Assembly: GCA_051888775.1 (NCBI GenBank)
Contig: JBJFCE010000042.1
Coordinates: 1-53,191, forward strand
Direction: 5' to 3'
DNA: 53,191 nucleotides
Source of the DNA: JBJFCE01 sp051888775
Lineage (GTDB): Bacteria; Bacillota; Clostridia; Lachnospirales; Lachnospiraceae
A program made the translations under genes and the position numbers. The notes below the pieces were generated by a model. The model made no database searches, was not told where the DNA came from, and saw only the letters and a program-made list of their open reading frames with translations. This document shows, in pieces, positions 35,147 to 43,796 of this stretch (the stretch's first letter is position 1; the number at the start of each line of letters is the position of its first letter).

Positions 35147-36406
35147 CTAATTTTGCAGCGGATTTTTATAAAATTCTCTGAATTCACAGTATCCTTCTGC
35201 GGTTAACTGCTCCTTCTGGAACTTCTTATTCTTATTCATTCTGGCAACCAGCACCTGTGTACCATCCCTACGCTCTTCCTGTGCCTGTGCAATGACCTCA
35301 CACAGTCTTTCTGTAGGCAGTCCCTTTTCCAGCAAATAGGCAACCTTCTTTGCACCCGGAATTCGGAATCCCTTTTCCATCAAAATCAGGATAATACGTT
35401 CAAACCCGATGGAAAATCCGCATGCCGGAACATCGTTTCCGGTAAACTTTCCGACCATCTTATCATAGCGTCCGCCTCCGCCACAGCTGATTCCAAGCTC
35501 AGGCATCGCAATCTCAAAAATGGTTCCGGTATAATAGGACATTCCGCGTACCAGAGTCGGATCAAATACCAGTTCAAAATCAGAGCATTTCGTTGCCCTG
35601 ACACTTGCAATAATCTCCTGCAGATTCTGCTCGACCTCAGGTGCCATCACACCGGAAAGCCTGTCTGCCAGATAGGAAAGCCCATCCTCCGCACTCTCTA
35701 CGCCACGGAACAGCTCCATATACCGGTCGGCACTTTCTTTTGCAAAACCACTCTCCACAAGTTCTGCTGCGACCCCGTCCTTACCGATCTTGTCCATCTT
35801 ATCCAGAATAATAAATACCTGATCATAGGACTCTTCCGGAAATCCGCTGTATGCTGCCATTGCTTTTAAAATCTGTCTGTCATTGATGCGGATCTGAAAG
35901 CCCTTAAAGCCAAGATTGCCAAGTGTCGTAGTGGTCGCCAAAATCAGTTCGATCTCTGCCAGATTCGTTGGTTCTCCGAGAATATCGATATCACACTGCA
36001 TAAACTGGCGGTAACGTCCCTTCTGCGGGCGGTCCGCACGCCATACATTGCCCATCTGTAACGCCTTAAACGGAGACGGAAGCTCATTGGCATGGTTGGA
36101 ATAATATCTGACAAGTGGTACTGTCAGGTCATATCTGAGACCGCCGTCCACCAGATCAGCTTCTTCCTGAGCGGTTTCCAGATTCAGCTTCTCCCCTCTT
36201 TTTAAAATCTTAAAGATCAACTTCTCATTTTCTCCACCCTGCTTATTGGTCAGATTCTCGATATTTTCCACACAAGGCGTTTCAATTGATGTAAATCCGA
36301 ATTTTGCATAGGTTTCTTTGATCACTCCTATGACATAATCACGAATCTGCATTTCCGCAGGCATGATATCTTTCATACCCGTAACCGGCTTTTTACTCAG
36401 CGCCAT
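35147..36406 (-). CDS. hisS: Histidyl-tRNA synthetase
   Basis: A 419-residue class II synthetase: motif 2 (WRADRPQKGRYRQF), the histidine-binding GGGGRYD and FSIGFERI (motif 3), and a C-terminal anticodon-binding domain (RRDGTQVLVARMNKNKKFQKE). GGAGAG precedes the start. The 185-bp leader has a good promoter but no T-box consensus. Confidence 0.97.
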   Translation of the reverse strand: MALSKKPVTGMKDIMPAEMQIRDYVIGVIKETYAKFGFTSIETPCVENIENLTNKQGGENEKLIFKILKRGEKLNLETAQEEADLVDGGLRYDLTVPLVRYYSNHANELPSPFKALQMGNVWRADRPQKGRYRQFMQCDIDILGEPTNLAEIELILATTTTLGNLGFKGFQIRINDRQILKAMAAYSGFPEESYDQVFIILDKMDKIGKDGVAAELVESGFAKESADRYMELFRGVESAEDGLSYLADRLSGVMAPEVEQNLQEIIASVRATKCSDFELVFDPTLVRGMSYYTGTIFEIAMPELGISCGGGGRYDKMVGKFTGNDVPACGFSIGFERIILILMEKGFRIPGAKKVAYLLEKGLPTERLCEVIAQAQEERRDGTQVLVARMNKNKKFQKEQLTAEGYCEFREFYKNPLQN

Positions 36407-36464
36407 ATTATTCTCTCCTTACCGTTCTTTGTTTGGTCTTCATAGCATAATTCAATCTTTTTTG

Positions 36465-36493
36465 ATTTTACACTCTTTAAGATGTAATATCAA
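36465..36493 (-). promoter_or_regulatory. Promoter of hisS-aspS
   Basis: Minus-strand TTGATA (36488-36493), 17-bp spacer, TAAAAT (36465-36470), about 60 bp upstream of the hisS start codon. Confidence 0.65.
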
Positions 36494-36534
36494 GTTCCGA
36501 TTATACAAAGAATGGATTTTCCGACTGTTCATCA

Positions 36535-36569
36535 GATAGCGCCTCTTGCTCATGATTAAAGGCGCTATC
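36535..36569 (-). terminator. Hairpin at the end of the Rpn-APH unit
   Basis: A perfect 10-bp stem GATAGCGCCT/AGGCGCTATC with a 15-nt loop, 23 bp beyond the APH-like stop. No U-run follows on either strand, so it may be an RNA stabiliser or a weak terminator. Confidence 0.4.
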
Positions 36570-36591
36570 CGGCTGAGTGGTTCCTATTTGT

Positions 36592-37551
36592 TCAGCAATT
36601 CAGCGTAAGCTCATTCCATGAAGCTTCAAATAACGGCTTGATCCACTGATATTGACTGTCATCCTCATATTCTCTATAGGCACCTTCTGTCATCATCGTC
36701 AGATAAAGCAAAACATCATACCACAGGATTCGCCGCATTTCGTTTTGTGAAAAGGATGTCTGCCCGTATCCCCGCAAAAACTCCGGATGCCTTGTATGCC
36801 TGCGAAAGCGGTCGTCCATAAAGGCTTCTCCCCACATTGCCCGCTCCCAGTCAATAATGCCGGCCAAATGCTTCTCATAGATAAAAAGATTTCCTTCCCA
36901 CATATCCCAATGAACAAGGACCGGCTTTTTTATTTCATCAAAAGCCGCTTTGTCCTGACAAAGCCGTGTTAGGATCTCCTCTGCATCCACACCGATCACA
37001 ACCTGCTTTTTGTCCGCATCCGACAACACATTTCCGATCAACTCATATACAAAAGCATAAAGTGTCTCATGCGTATGGTCCTGTTCTCCGAGCAATCCAA
37101 ATTTTTCTCCCCGGATTTCGGAAATCGCACGCTCTGCCTGTCCGATTTCATAATGGATCAGATTCTTTTCCTCTTCAGTCAACTCTTCCCGCATGGAATA
37201 TAGGCTTCTGCCGGGCAAAGCTTCCATAAAGAAATAATCCGCATTACACAACATATGAGAAGTATCATAATAATGAATCTTTGCAACTCTCACGGAATCC
37301 GTCTGCTCTAACAGGCGCATTGCTTTGACTTCTGTTTCCATCAGATTCCTTTCGTTTGTCATACGTCCTTGATGATTCTCTGCTGCAATTTTTAATACAC
37401 TCTTACTTCCGTCATGAAAAGTAAACAGATATGCCGCATTACACATTCCTTCTGTAAGCTCTGTAATACTTTCCACCTGAAGCTTTGGATATGCAGTCAA
37501 TGCCATTTGCTTCAATCTTTCTTCTGTCTGATAATTTTTGGTAATCGCCAT
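36592..37551 (-). CDS. Aminoglycoside phosphotransferase-like (APH) kinase
   Basis: A 319-residue protein with the small-molecule kinase fold of the APH/choline kinase family. The catalytic loop reads VHWDMWEGNLF, with Trp in place of the usual Gly after the His, and the metal-binding motif is IIDWERAMWG. The N-lobe Lys is in SVLKIA. Substrates in this family include antibiotics, choline and sugars, so resistance should not be assumed. It starts 26 bp after the preceding small gene. GGGGAG site. Confidence 0.82.
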   Translation of the reverse strand: MAITKNYQTEERLKQMALTAYPKLQVESITELTEGMCNAAYLFTFHDGSKSVLKIAAENHQGRMTNERNLMETEVKAMRLLEQTDSVRVAKIHYYDTSHMLCNADYFFMEALPGRSLYSMREELTEEEKNLIHYEIGQAERAISEIRGEKFGLLGEQDHTHETLYAFVYELIGNVLSDADKKQVVIGVDAEEILTRLCQDKAAFDEIKKPVLVHWDMWEGNLFIYEKHLAGIIDWERAMWGEAFMDDRFRRHTRHPEFLRGYGQTSFSQNEMRRILWYDVLLYLTMMTEGAYREYEDDSQYQWIKPLFEASWNELTLNC

Positions 37552-37577
37552 ATGATGTACTCCCCTGTCGTATAAAC

Positions 37578-37961
37578 TTACTCCTCTTCTGGCAACATAA
37601 TCAGCCCGATTCTGATAAATACCGGATATAAATAGCTTGCTCCGAAAGTCCCCAGTTTCTTTGGCCCCGAAACTATTTCTCCCTTTCTTTGCAACTTCAC
37701 TGCTGCCTGAGCCGCAACCGCTACGCTTGCTCTTGTGATAGACTTATCTTTGCGGTTCACAAAGATCTCATTTCCTCTGATCCGATAGATATATTCCAAG
37801 CCCTTGGCGGTATAAAACTGCTCACCCTGAAAGAGACAAAGCGCCTCCCATAACTGCTCTTCCAATTTCCCCGGTAATATTTCCTCATGATCTGTCTTGC
37901 ATTCCTGTAGCATCTCATCGATTTTCCTAAGTGCTTCTTTCCTCTCCTGCTCTATATTCAT
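37578..37961 (-). CDS. Hypothetical protein, 127 residues
   Basis: Not recognised. The N-terminal half is charged and helical; the C-terminal half has YIYRIRGNEIFVNRKDKSI followed by an Ala-rich helix (RASVAVAAQAAVKL) and a hydrophobic end. The Arg/Lys-rich centre might contact nucleic acid, which is speculative. It lies between the Rpn-type gene (21 bp upstream) and the APH-like gene (26 bp downstream), probably in one transcript. The binding site (GGAAAG) is closer to the ATG than usual, so the start is uncertain. Confidence 0.6.
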   Translation of the reverse strand: MNIEQERKEALRKIDEMLQECKTDHEEILPGKLEEQLWEALCLFQGEQFYTAKGLEYIYRIRGNEIFVNRKDKSITRASVAVAAQAAVKLQRKGEIVSGPKKLGTFGASYLYPVFIRIGLIMLPEEE

Positions 37962-37982
37962 CTTTCCATGCCGCCTGTCTTA

Positions 37983-39278
37983 TCATCCATTCTGTTTCCA
38001 GTATCGTTTCAGTCGGTTCTCCGCGTCCTGATCACTCAGCATAAACACTTTCTGAAGCTCCTCCTTTACTGCCTGCCTTGTTCTGCCTTCTGCATGCTCC
38101 TTGGCAATAAACTGCTCCTGATATCGCATTTCACGCTTCCGATTCCGTATTGCTTCTGATTTATATTTTTGACGATACTCCTCCAGTTCTTTATGATAAT
38201 TCTGGGCTTCCTTTTGATAACCTGCTGCCTCTCTTTGGTAGTTTTCTGCTTCTCTTTGATAAGTCTCTGCTTCTCTTTGATAAGTCTCTGCTTCTTTTTG
38301 ATAGCTCTCCGCTTCTCTTTGATAAGTCTCTGCTTCTTTTTGATAGCTCTCCGCTTCTCTTTGATAATTTGCAGCTCTTTCCTGCGCTTTTTCGGCTTCC
38401 TTTTCATAGCGCTCTGCTTTTTTTCTGGCATCCTTTACCTTCTGCCAGCCCTGTCTGATATCGTCAAAATCCGCATTTGCAAATAATTCTCCCATTTTCC
38501 GCACCTTTACCTTTCCGACCATTTCCTCTGTTTCCTGTTCCGGAATATTCAGCTGTATCAACAAAGTTCGAAAAATCATTGCGATCATATCAAGCAGCCG
38601 CTCCGGCGTATCCTCAATAATATCGTCAAATGCTTCTGCCGGAATCTCCCGCAATTTATCCACATCCTCTCTGCTTTGGATCTTATTGATCAGCATGATC
38701 AGCGAAATCTCATCTTTTTTATCCAATAAGATCTGATTGCTGTAATCCTGAAGCTTTACCAGATAATAGGAATAATTCGGGATATATTCCTGCAAGGACT
38801 CACTGCATAAGATTCGGTCTTTCAGCTGCGGTGAGGCTCCCCATTCCTCTCGTCCCTCATAATACACGATCGGCAGAACCGGCGGATATTTAAAATTCTT
38901 TGTCCTGCTGATCCCTCTGTTATACGCCCGCTCCATTTCTTTTTCATAATCTTCCCAGATATAGACCATATAGCGAAAAATCTGCATGGAAACATTATAA
39001 TCCACTTCCGTCTTGTGTTCAATAAGCGAGATCAGATACACGGGCGTTCTCCCGTACAGATTAATACGCTTGACCGTATCGGCATTGCGTTCTTCACCTA
39101 TCAGCGGTACAAAACGCTCCGATACATCCTCGATATCCTCCGGACGAATGTCCTTAAGTATCGGGATATCAACATAATCCCTTAAAAACTGCGCACATAA
39201 AATCGGATCATCAAAGATCATTTTACTCCCACTGTCACGCAGTCTGGAATTGCGAAAAAAACTTTTGCCTGTCTGCAT
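37983..39278 (-). CDS. Rpn-family (PD-(D/E)XK) nuclease/transposase-like protein with coiled-coil tail
   Basis: A 431-residue protein. The first ~260 residues resemble the Rpn/PDDEXK_2 family: a DPILCAQFLRDY start, a VYLISLIEHKTEVDYN core with the E-x-K catalytic pair, and PPVLPIVYYEGREEW. These proteins are called recombination-promoting nucleases and are often annotated as transposases, though movement is unproven. Residues 305-360 are eight heptads of the form YQ(R/K)EAE(S/T), making a charged coiled coil, followed by a basic tail. GGAGG precedes the start. Head of a unit with the next two genes. Confidence 0.82.
   Translation of the reverse strand: MQTGKSFFRNSRLRDSGSKMIFDDPILCAQFLRDYVDIPILKDIRPEDIEDVSERFVPLIGEERNADTVKRINLYGRTPVYLISLIEHKTEVDYNVSMQIFRYMVYIWEDYEKEMERAYNRGISRTKNFKYPPVLPIVYYEGREEWGASPQLKDRILCSESLQEYIPNYSYYLVKLQDYSNQILLDKKDEISLIMLINKIQSREDVDKLREIPAEAFDDIIEDTPERLLDMIAMIFRTLLIQLNIPEQETEEMVGKVKVRKMGELFANADFDDIRQGWQKVKDARKKAERYEKEAEKAQERAANYQREAESYQKEAETYQREAESYQKEAETYQREAETYQREAENYQREAAGYQKEAQNYHKELEEYRQKYKSEAIRNRKREMRYQEQFIAKEHAEGRTRQAVKEELQKVFMLSDQDAENRLKRYWKQNG
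38199..38366 (-). repeat. Eight 21-bp tandem repeats within the Rpn-type gene
   Basis: Near-identical 21-bp units encode the heptads YQREAES/YQKEAET in partly alternating order. Because each unit is a multiple of three, gain or loss would keep the frame and only change coiled-coil length. Confidence 0.9.
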
Positions 39279-39419
39279 ATACTCCTCCTTACCTTTTTCC
39301 CATACATGCAGACAAAAGAATATCCCACACCCTGCCGCATATACAGTTACAGCTTTGTGAAAATGTCGGCGAAACGCCTATTGATTAGAAAAACTAAGAA
39401 TAAAATAAATGTAATAGAC

Positions 39420-39435
39420 GAATGGAACTCCATTC
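39420..39435. promoter_or_regulatory. Candidate operator at the Rpn-type gene promoter
   Basis: A perfect 7-bp inverted repeat GAATGGA-N2-TCCATTC lies just downstream of the -10 box, around the expected transcription start. A repressor site is inferred from position; the regulator is unknown. Confidence 0.4.
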
Positions 39436-39444
39436 AATGATATG

Positions 39445-39473
39445 ATTATAGCAAGTAAACTACATTTATGCAA
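39445..39473 (-). promoter_or_regulatory. Promoter of the Rpn-type gene unit
   Basis: Minus-strand TTGCAT (39468-39473), 17-bp spacer, perfect TATAAT (39445-39450). It is 167 bp upstream of the start codon, leaving a long leader. Confidence 0.6.
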
Positions 39474-39518
39474 GCATTATTTGTATTTTCTCATATTCAA
39501 TTAACGAAGCACTCTCCT

Positions 39519-40241
39519 TTACTTCTCATTTTCCACATAGAATTCCTGCATATCTTCTAACCTGATACAACCTAATCTTCCTCCCGGAATGCCACAACCG
39601 CAATCAATCGCAATATGGTTATTTGTTTTAAAAATATATCCCGGCCTTGTATTGGCTTTTGAATCGATAAAGAGTGTCGGAGTGTGGCCTGTTATCACTA
39701 TTTTATTGTCATAGTATGGCACATCATAATCAGGACGTTCCCATACAAGTTCATCTAACTCATATTCCCAAATTTCTTTTTCCGGTCTAAAATTTCCCAA
39801 GCCCGCATGCAGTAACAAGAAGTCTTGCCCGTTCATCTGAATTTCCTCATACAGTTCAAAGTCTTGTATGAATTCTACAACTTCTCTTTGCTTTTCCTTA
39901 CTAAGCTTATAGAATTCATCCAGCGTTGTGGCAGATCCATTTTGATGCCAATTAAGAAGTTTCTCTATCGTATCTTTATCAATATCTGCAACACTTTTTT
40001 CTGTAATTTCCCGCAAGAGAAACTTAAAGCATTCACATGCCATCACACAATGGTTTCCGGCTATGATAATCACATTATTCCGATTCATCAGATCCAACAT
40101 GATTTTTATCGGATGCGGTCCACGATCCAGAATATCCCCCAGAATATAAAGCGTATCATCTTCTGAAAATTGGATTTTTTCCAGCATTTGCATATACTCA
40201 TTGTAATACCCATGGAAATCCGAACTAATATAGGTAGACAT
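39519..40241 (-). CDS. Calcineurin-like metallophosphoesterase (PP1/PrpE-like)
   Basis: A 240-residue phosphoesterase with the full metal-site series: SDFHG, GDILDRGPH, AGNHCV, HAGLG and GHTPT. The small bacterial serine/threonine phosphatase and diadenosine tetraphosphatase families share these motifs, so the substrate is undetermined. AAGGAG precedes the start. The composition is more AT-rich than the core genes. It is probably a unit separate from the Rpn gene. Confidence 0.88.
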   Translation of the reverse strand: MSTYISSDFHGYYNEYMQMLEKIQFSEDDTLYILGDILDRGPHPIKIMLDLMNRNNVIIIAGNHCVMACECFKFLLREITEKSVADIDKDTIEKLLNWHQNGSATTLDEFYKLSKEKQREVVEFIQDFELYEEIQMNGQDFLLLHAGLGNFRPEKEIWEYELDELVWERPDYDVPYYDNKIVITGHTPTLFIDSKANTRPGYIFKTNNHIAIDCGCGIPGGRLGCIRLEDMQEFYVENEK

Positions 40242-40345
40242 AAAACATCGCTCCTTTACAGATATTTCAACGTATCATTCCGAGTCTCAATTATATTATT
40301 CTGAAGAAGTTCTTGTTTTCCTTTTAGATTATAAATTTTTTCATT

Positions 40346-40900
40346 TTACATTTTATAAACTTCATTATTAAGAGTTCTGGGTATTTCGATCCAATCATCC
40401 CCAAAGGCTTCTTTCAGTGCAGATCTTCTATACTGATTCCGAATGCACAAGTCTATTCTTTTCCCCGGGAATTTTGGAAAATGTGAACATTGTAAATAGG
40501 GCTTATCCTTTTGTGAGAGTATGAGCTGTTTTTCTCTCTCCTTTCTGTTTTCTTTATCAGAGCAAGTTCTATCCACTTCAAAAATGATTTTATACGCTCC
40601 CAGTTCATACGGCTCTAAACCCAGAAAATGCCTCGGATAACGTATAAAATGATAACAGTGTTCTCTGAATCTATCGAATAATCCCCTTGAAATCAGCTTA
40701 CCGTTTTTGTCAATGAATGCTTCTCCTGTTTCTCCACAGTAAGCCACAACCGATTGTCCTTTCGGAGAACTGATCATAATACGATAGGTAGCAGCAACAT
40801 TATTACCATATACCAAAATCTCATCCGAATCACATATATACTTTAAGGCAAGTATCTTTCCCTCATTGTCCCACCATGATTGTACCCTTTTATTTACCAT
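40346..40900 (-). CDS. Hypothetical protein, possible GIY-YIG-like nuclease fold
   Basis: A 184-residue protein I do not firmly recognise. The middle has VVAYCGETGEAF, then RFREHCYHF, then a beta strand KIIFEV and a REREKQLI-like segment; the order resembles the Tyr-Gly / Arg-His / Glu positions of GIY-YIG endonucleases (the sequence reads REKQLI here). The C-terminus is basic and proline-rich (HFPKFPGKRIDLCIRNQYRR). GAGGAGGAG lies upstream. It follows the next gene by 3 bp, so the two are coupled. Confidence 0.5.
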   Translation of the reverse strand: MVNKRVQSWWDNEGKILALKYICDSDEILVYGNNVAATYRIMISSPKGQSVVAYCGETGEAFIDKNGKLISRGLFDRFREHCYHFIRYPRHFLGLEPYELGAYKIIFEVDRTCSDKENRKEREKQLILSQKDKPYLQCSHFPKFPGKRIDLCIRNQYRRSALKEAFGDDWIEIPRTLNNEVYKM

Positions 40901-40903
40901 TCA

Positions 40904-41302
40904 CTACTCCTCCTCATACACTATTTGATTTTCATATTCTGTACCAAGTTTCCCATAGACTTTACCACTCTCTATATCTTCCGGACCTGCTTTCAGAAAA
41001 ATCATATAATTTCCCTGAATAGTCTTGATAAGTCTATGAAATATACTATCATTTAGAACAGTCACTGTATCATCATGCAATAGAAGACTCCCTTTTCCCG
41101 AATCGGTTACCGTATATATCACCAATACCGGTATTGATATCCTGTTTGGAATGCCATTCTTCTTTATACAAATAACATTTTCGATTATTAATGATGAGAG
41201 ATTTCCCGGTTCCTTCAGATCCGCAGCAATGAGATACTTCTCTGATAATAAATAATCCTTTATTTTAGCCGGCTCTATTATCTTGTCTCTACTTAAAACC
41301 AT
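40904..41302 (-). CDS. Hypothetical protein, 132 residues (probable 3' part of a split gene)
   Basis: Not recognised. It is a mix of beta strands and helices (SSLIIENVICIKKNG, PVLVIYTVTDSGKGSLLL, YMIFLKAGPEDI) with an acidic end. The reading frame is open upstream of this ATG, through LPKALPEADIRHFLKGG, to a TAG at 41363-41365, and the upstream 58-residue ORF is in the same frame. Start choice: ATG at 41302 with GGCGGA upstream; 41311 or a TTG at 41362 are alternatives. Confidence 0.5.
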   Translation of the reverse strand: MVLSRDKIIEPAKIKDYLLSEKYLIAADLKEPGNLSSLIIENVICIKKNGIPNRISIPVLVIYTVTDSGKGSLLLHDDTVTVLNDSIFHRLIKTIQGNYMIFLKAGPEDIESGKVYGKLGTEYENQIVYEEE

Positions 41303-41362
41303 GCGTTCCATTCCGCCTTTCAAAAAGTGCCGGATATCAGCCTCCGGCAAGGCTTTTGGCAA

Positions 41363-41539
41363 CTATTTAATTCTGGTGACAATACCATTATTAATGCAAA
41401 CCACTCCTTTTGTCACAGATCCTCCAAGACTCCCAATTGCTTTTTGAAACGGGAATACATTATTCATTGCCATAGCAGCGTTGCGATAGTCAGCTACTGT
41501 CATACTTGCTCCAACCGTTGTTAATATTCTTGTTACCAT
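41363..41539 (-). CDS. Hypothetical protein, 58 residues (probable 5' part of a split gene)
   Basis: Not recognised. The start at 41539 has a strong GGAAAGGA seven bases upstream; an ATG at 41590 lacks any site. It ends at TAG, after which the same frame stays open for the next gene without a frameshift. The sequence VADYRNAAMAMNNVFPFQK followed by GGSVTKGVVCINNG looks coding. Either the pair was one ~211-residue gene interrupted by an amber mutation, or they are separate coupled genes. Confidence 0.45.
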   Translation of the reverse strand: MVTRILTTVGASMTVADYRNAAMAMNNVFPFQKAIGSLGGSVTKGVVCINNGIVTRIK

Positions 41540-41734
41540 ATCTTTTTCCTTTCCGGTATTTTCATACCCTTTGAATGTTTTATAATCCATAATAACTTTA
41601 TTATGGCTTTTACATTATTGCACATCTTGCGTAGAAATGCAATCCCATTTTTAATTATTTTGGTTTTTATTGCAATTATGGTATTTATATGATACCCTGT
41701 AACTATAAAATTAATATATAAGGATGGATATACT

Positions 41735-42220
41735 ATGTTTATATATCATCTCTCAGTCAGTATGTCTGACGATACCCTTGAAATCAGCCCGGAGATATTG
41801 GACTTAATGACCTCTGCTGCCACCGAAGCAAATAATCGAAGAAATGCTTCCAGAAAAGGGCGTAAATTTGAAATAAAGGACTTGATAGATCATAAACATG
41901 TTCATATTGTTCTCTCATCGGATACGGCAGTTATTCCCTCTCGTGCACTCTCTGCTCTTTCCCGCAGCATGATCGCACTTGATAAAAACAAACTTCTGTT
42001 AGGGCATGATTACAGAGGCTGTATATTGAATACAACGGTTATATCCAGTGGCGAACATGAAGTAACCGCTATTACTGATGTTGAATTATTGCACACAATT
42101 ACTGACATGATATTTGGGCAAAACACAATGAATAACAGAGACAAAAAACTTGCCAGAGACCTTTCCGATGATTTGAGAACGATTGCCATAAATTTTATTA
42201 ATAACAGATCACAAAAATAA
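41735..42220 (+). CDS. Hypothetical protein, 161 residues
   Basis: Not recognised. It is a soluble alpha/beta protein, with acidic N-terminal half (SDDTLEISPEILDLMTSA), an RKGRKFEIKDLIDHKHVHI stretch and a helical, basic end (NRDKKLARDLSDDLRTI). AAGGATGG lies seven bases upstream of the ATG. It is transcribed divergently from the split gene and convergently to hemZ; its stop codon adjoins the hemZ terminator stem. AT-rich like its surroundings. Confidence 0.6.
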   Translation: MFIYHLSVSMSDDTLEISPEILDLMTSAATEANNRRNASRKGRKFEIKDLIDHKHVHIVLSSDTAVIPSRALSALSRSMIALDKNKLLLGHDYRGCILNTTVISSGEHEVTAITDVELLHTITDMIFGQNTMNNRDKKLARDLSDDLRTIAINFINNRSQK

Positions 42221-42253
42221 GTCATCCCATAAGGAACCTTCTTATGGGATGAC
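42221..42253 (-). terminator. Terminator shared by hemZ and the convergent hypothetical gene
   Basis: A perfect 13-bp stem GTCATCCCATAAG/CTTATGGGATGAC with a 7-nt loop, followed on the minus strand by TTATTTTTG. The plus strand lacks a comparable U-run. Confidence 0.8.
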
Positions 42254-42287
42254 TCAAATATGAAAATTCTTTTATTCTTGTATCATT

Positions 42288-43772
42288 TCAGTCAACAAAC
42301 AGCTTCTTCTTTCGTGCAATCATTTCCTCGATTTTTTCAATATACAGCGCAACATCCTTCACATTATCGCACCGCTCGATCCTGCCATCCGGGAACACCC
42401 GCTTGGTAATCGAACCAGCTCCCAGCGCCACGATCGTCTGTTTCTCCTCCATGATAAGAATATTATAAATACCGTTTTTTCCTTCCTTTGCATAACCGGT
42501 ATTTTCAAAATTGCCAGACATGTTTTTTTGCCGGTACAGATAATACGGATGCATTCCCATTGCCTGTGCACCCGCTGCCGCGATGTCCATCGTTTCATCG
42601 GTATTGCGGATGGTATCCAGCCCGTTTTCTTCGATCCACTGATGCAGCTTGGAAGCCCGCTTTACCGCCAGAGAATGCACGGTCAGATTATCCGGATCCA
42701 GCTTCTTTACCGCCTCGATCGTAGCCGCAACATCCTGCGGTGTTTCTCCCGGCAGTCCCAGAATCAGATCCATGTTGATATTATCAAATCCGACTTCCCT
42801 TGCCATATGAAAAGCTTCTATGACCTGAGCCACCGTATGCTGTCTGCCGATCAGCTTAAGTGTCTCATCCTTCATCGTCTGCGGATTCACGGATATCCTT
42901 GTCACATGATGTCTCTTAATGACTTCCAGTTTTTCACGTGTGATACTGTCGGCTCGTCCCGCTTCTACCGTGAATTCCTTTAACGAGCAGACATCAAACG
43001 TTTCCTCCAGTTTTGTAAGCAGACGTTCCAGACGCTCCGGCGAAAGGCTGGTCGGTGTCCCGCCTCCGATATAAATCGTATCCAGTACCTGCTCCCGAAA
43101 TGCCTCTGCCACATAGTCAATTTCTTTGATCAGACAGTCCAGATACTCATCCATCCGTTTTTCCCATACGCATACAGGATAAGAGGTAAACGAACAGTAC
43201 AGACAAGTCGTAGGACAAAACGGAATTCCGATATACAGGCTATAACCGTTTTCATAATGAAGTGTCTGAAGAATCTCTTTTTCCCGCTTGGCAATCTCCA
43301 GACTGAGCTTGGCTTTCTTCTCGCTGACAAAATGCTCTTTCTCCATGAAATCCACAATTTCACAGTCTGTGTTTCCCCGCTCCAAAAGTTCCATGGCAAT
43401 CTTGGTCGGACGGATTCCGGTCAGGTTTCCCCACGGTAACGTTTTTCCCGTAAGCTCGGAAAGTGCCTGATATAAAAATCGCTTGAACACATTTTTAAAA
43501 TGTTTACCTTCTGCCTCACATTGATCCGCTTCTGCATCCGTCATACGATAGAGCACATACCGGTCAGGATCCATATTTTCAAAGCTTGCTTCCTTCTCTC
43601 CCACATGAATCCGTATGGATGGTACGACATTTTCCAAACGCAGTTTTTCTCCGGATGCCACCTTCACCTGCTTTTCCGGATAAAATGCCTTTATCAGAGA
43701 ATGGATATCATACTCATAATTTTCCCTATCACTCTCTACATAAAAACAAGCTTCTTCCTTCATTTCTTTCAT
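42288..43772 (-). CDS. hemZ: Coproporphyrinogen dehydrogenase-like radical SAM protein HemZ
   Basis: A 494-residue radical SAM protein of the HemN/HemZ family. The cluster motif CPTTCLYCSF has CX3CX2C spacing with the extra HemN-type aromatic and Cys context, preceded by SLYIGIPF; YIGGGTPTSL and ILGLPGET follow. A long N-terminal extension (~160 residues) marks the HemZ subgroup. HemN relatives oxidise coproporphyrinogen III without oxygen, but HemZ activity and heme use in this organism are not shown. It follows the MBL gene by 24 bp. Confidence 0.9.
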   Translation of the reverse strand: MKEMKEEACFYVESDRENYEYDIHSLIKAFYPEKQVKVASGEKLRLENVVPSIRIHVGEKEASFENMDPDRYVLYRMTDAEADQCEAEGKHFKNVFKRFLYQALSELTGKTLPWGNLTGIRPTKIAMELLERGNTDCEIVDFMEKEHFVSEKKAKLSLEIAKREKEILQTLHYENGYSLYIGIPFCPTTCLYCSFTSYPVCVWEKRMDEYLDCLIKEIDYVAEAFREQVLDTIYIGGGTPTSLSPERLERLLTKLEETFDVCSLKEFTVEAGRADSITREKLEVIKRHHVTRISVNPQTMKDETLKLIGRQHTVAQVIEAFHMAREVGFDNINMDLILGLPGETPQDVAATIEAVKKLDPDNLTVHSLAVKRASKLHQWIEENGLDTIRNTDETMDIAAAGAQAMGMHPYYLYRQKNMSGNFENTGYAKEGKNGIYNILIMEEKQTIVALGAGSITKRVFPDGRIERCDNVKDVALYIEKIEEMIARKKKLFVD

Positions 43773-43796
43773 GCCACTATCCTTTAGTCCTTCCCT

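Noticed and set aside
36407..36591. T-box leader upstream of hisS
   Set aside because: No T-box sequence (GGGTGGNACCGCG-like) and no antiterminator arrangement. The hairpin present belongs to the upstream gene end.
36592..37551. Aminoglycoside resistance gene
   Set aside because: The APH fold is broad, the catalytic loop is atypical (HWD), and no resistance context is visible.
38199..38366. CRISPR or VNTR between genes
   Set aside because: The repeats lie inside an open coding frame and are explained by heptad codons.
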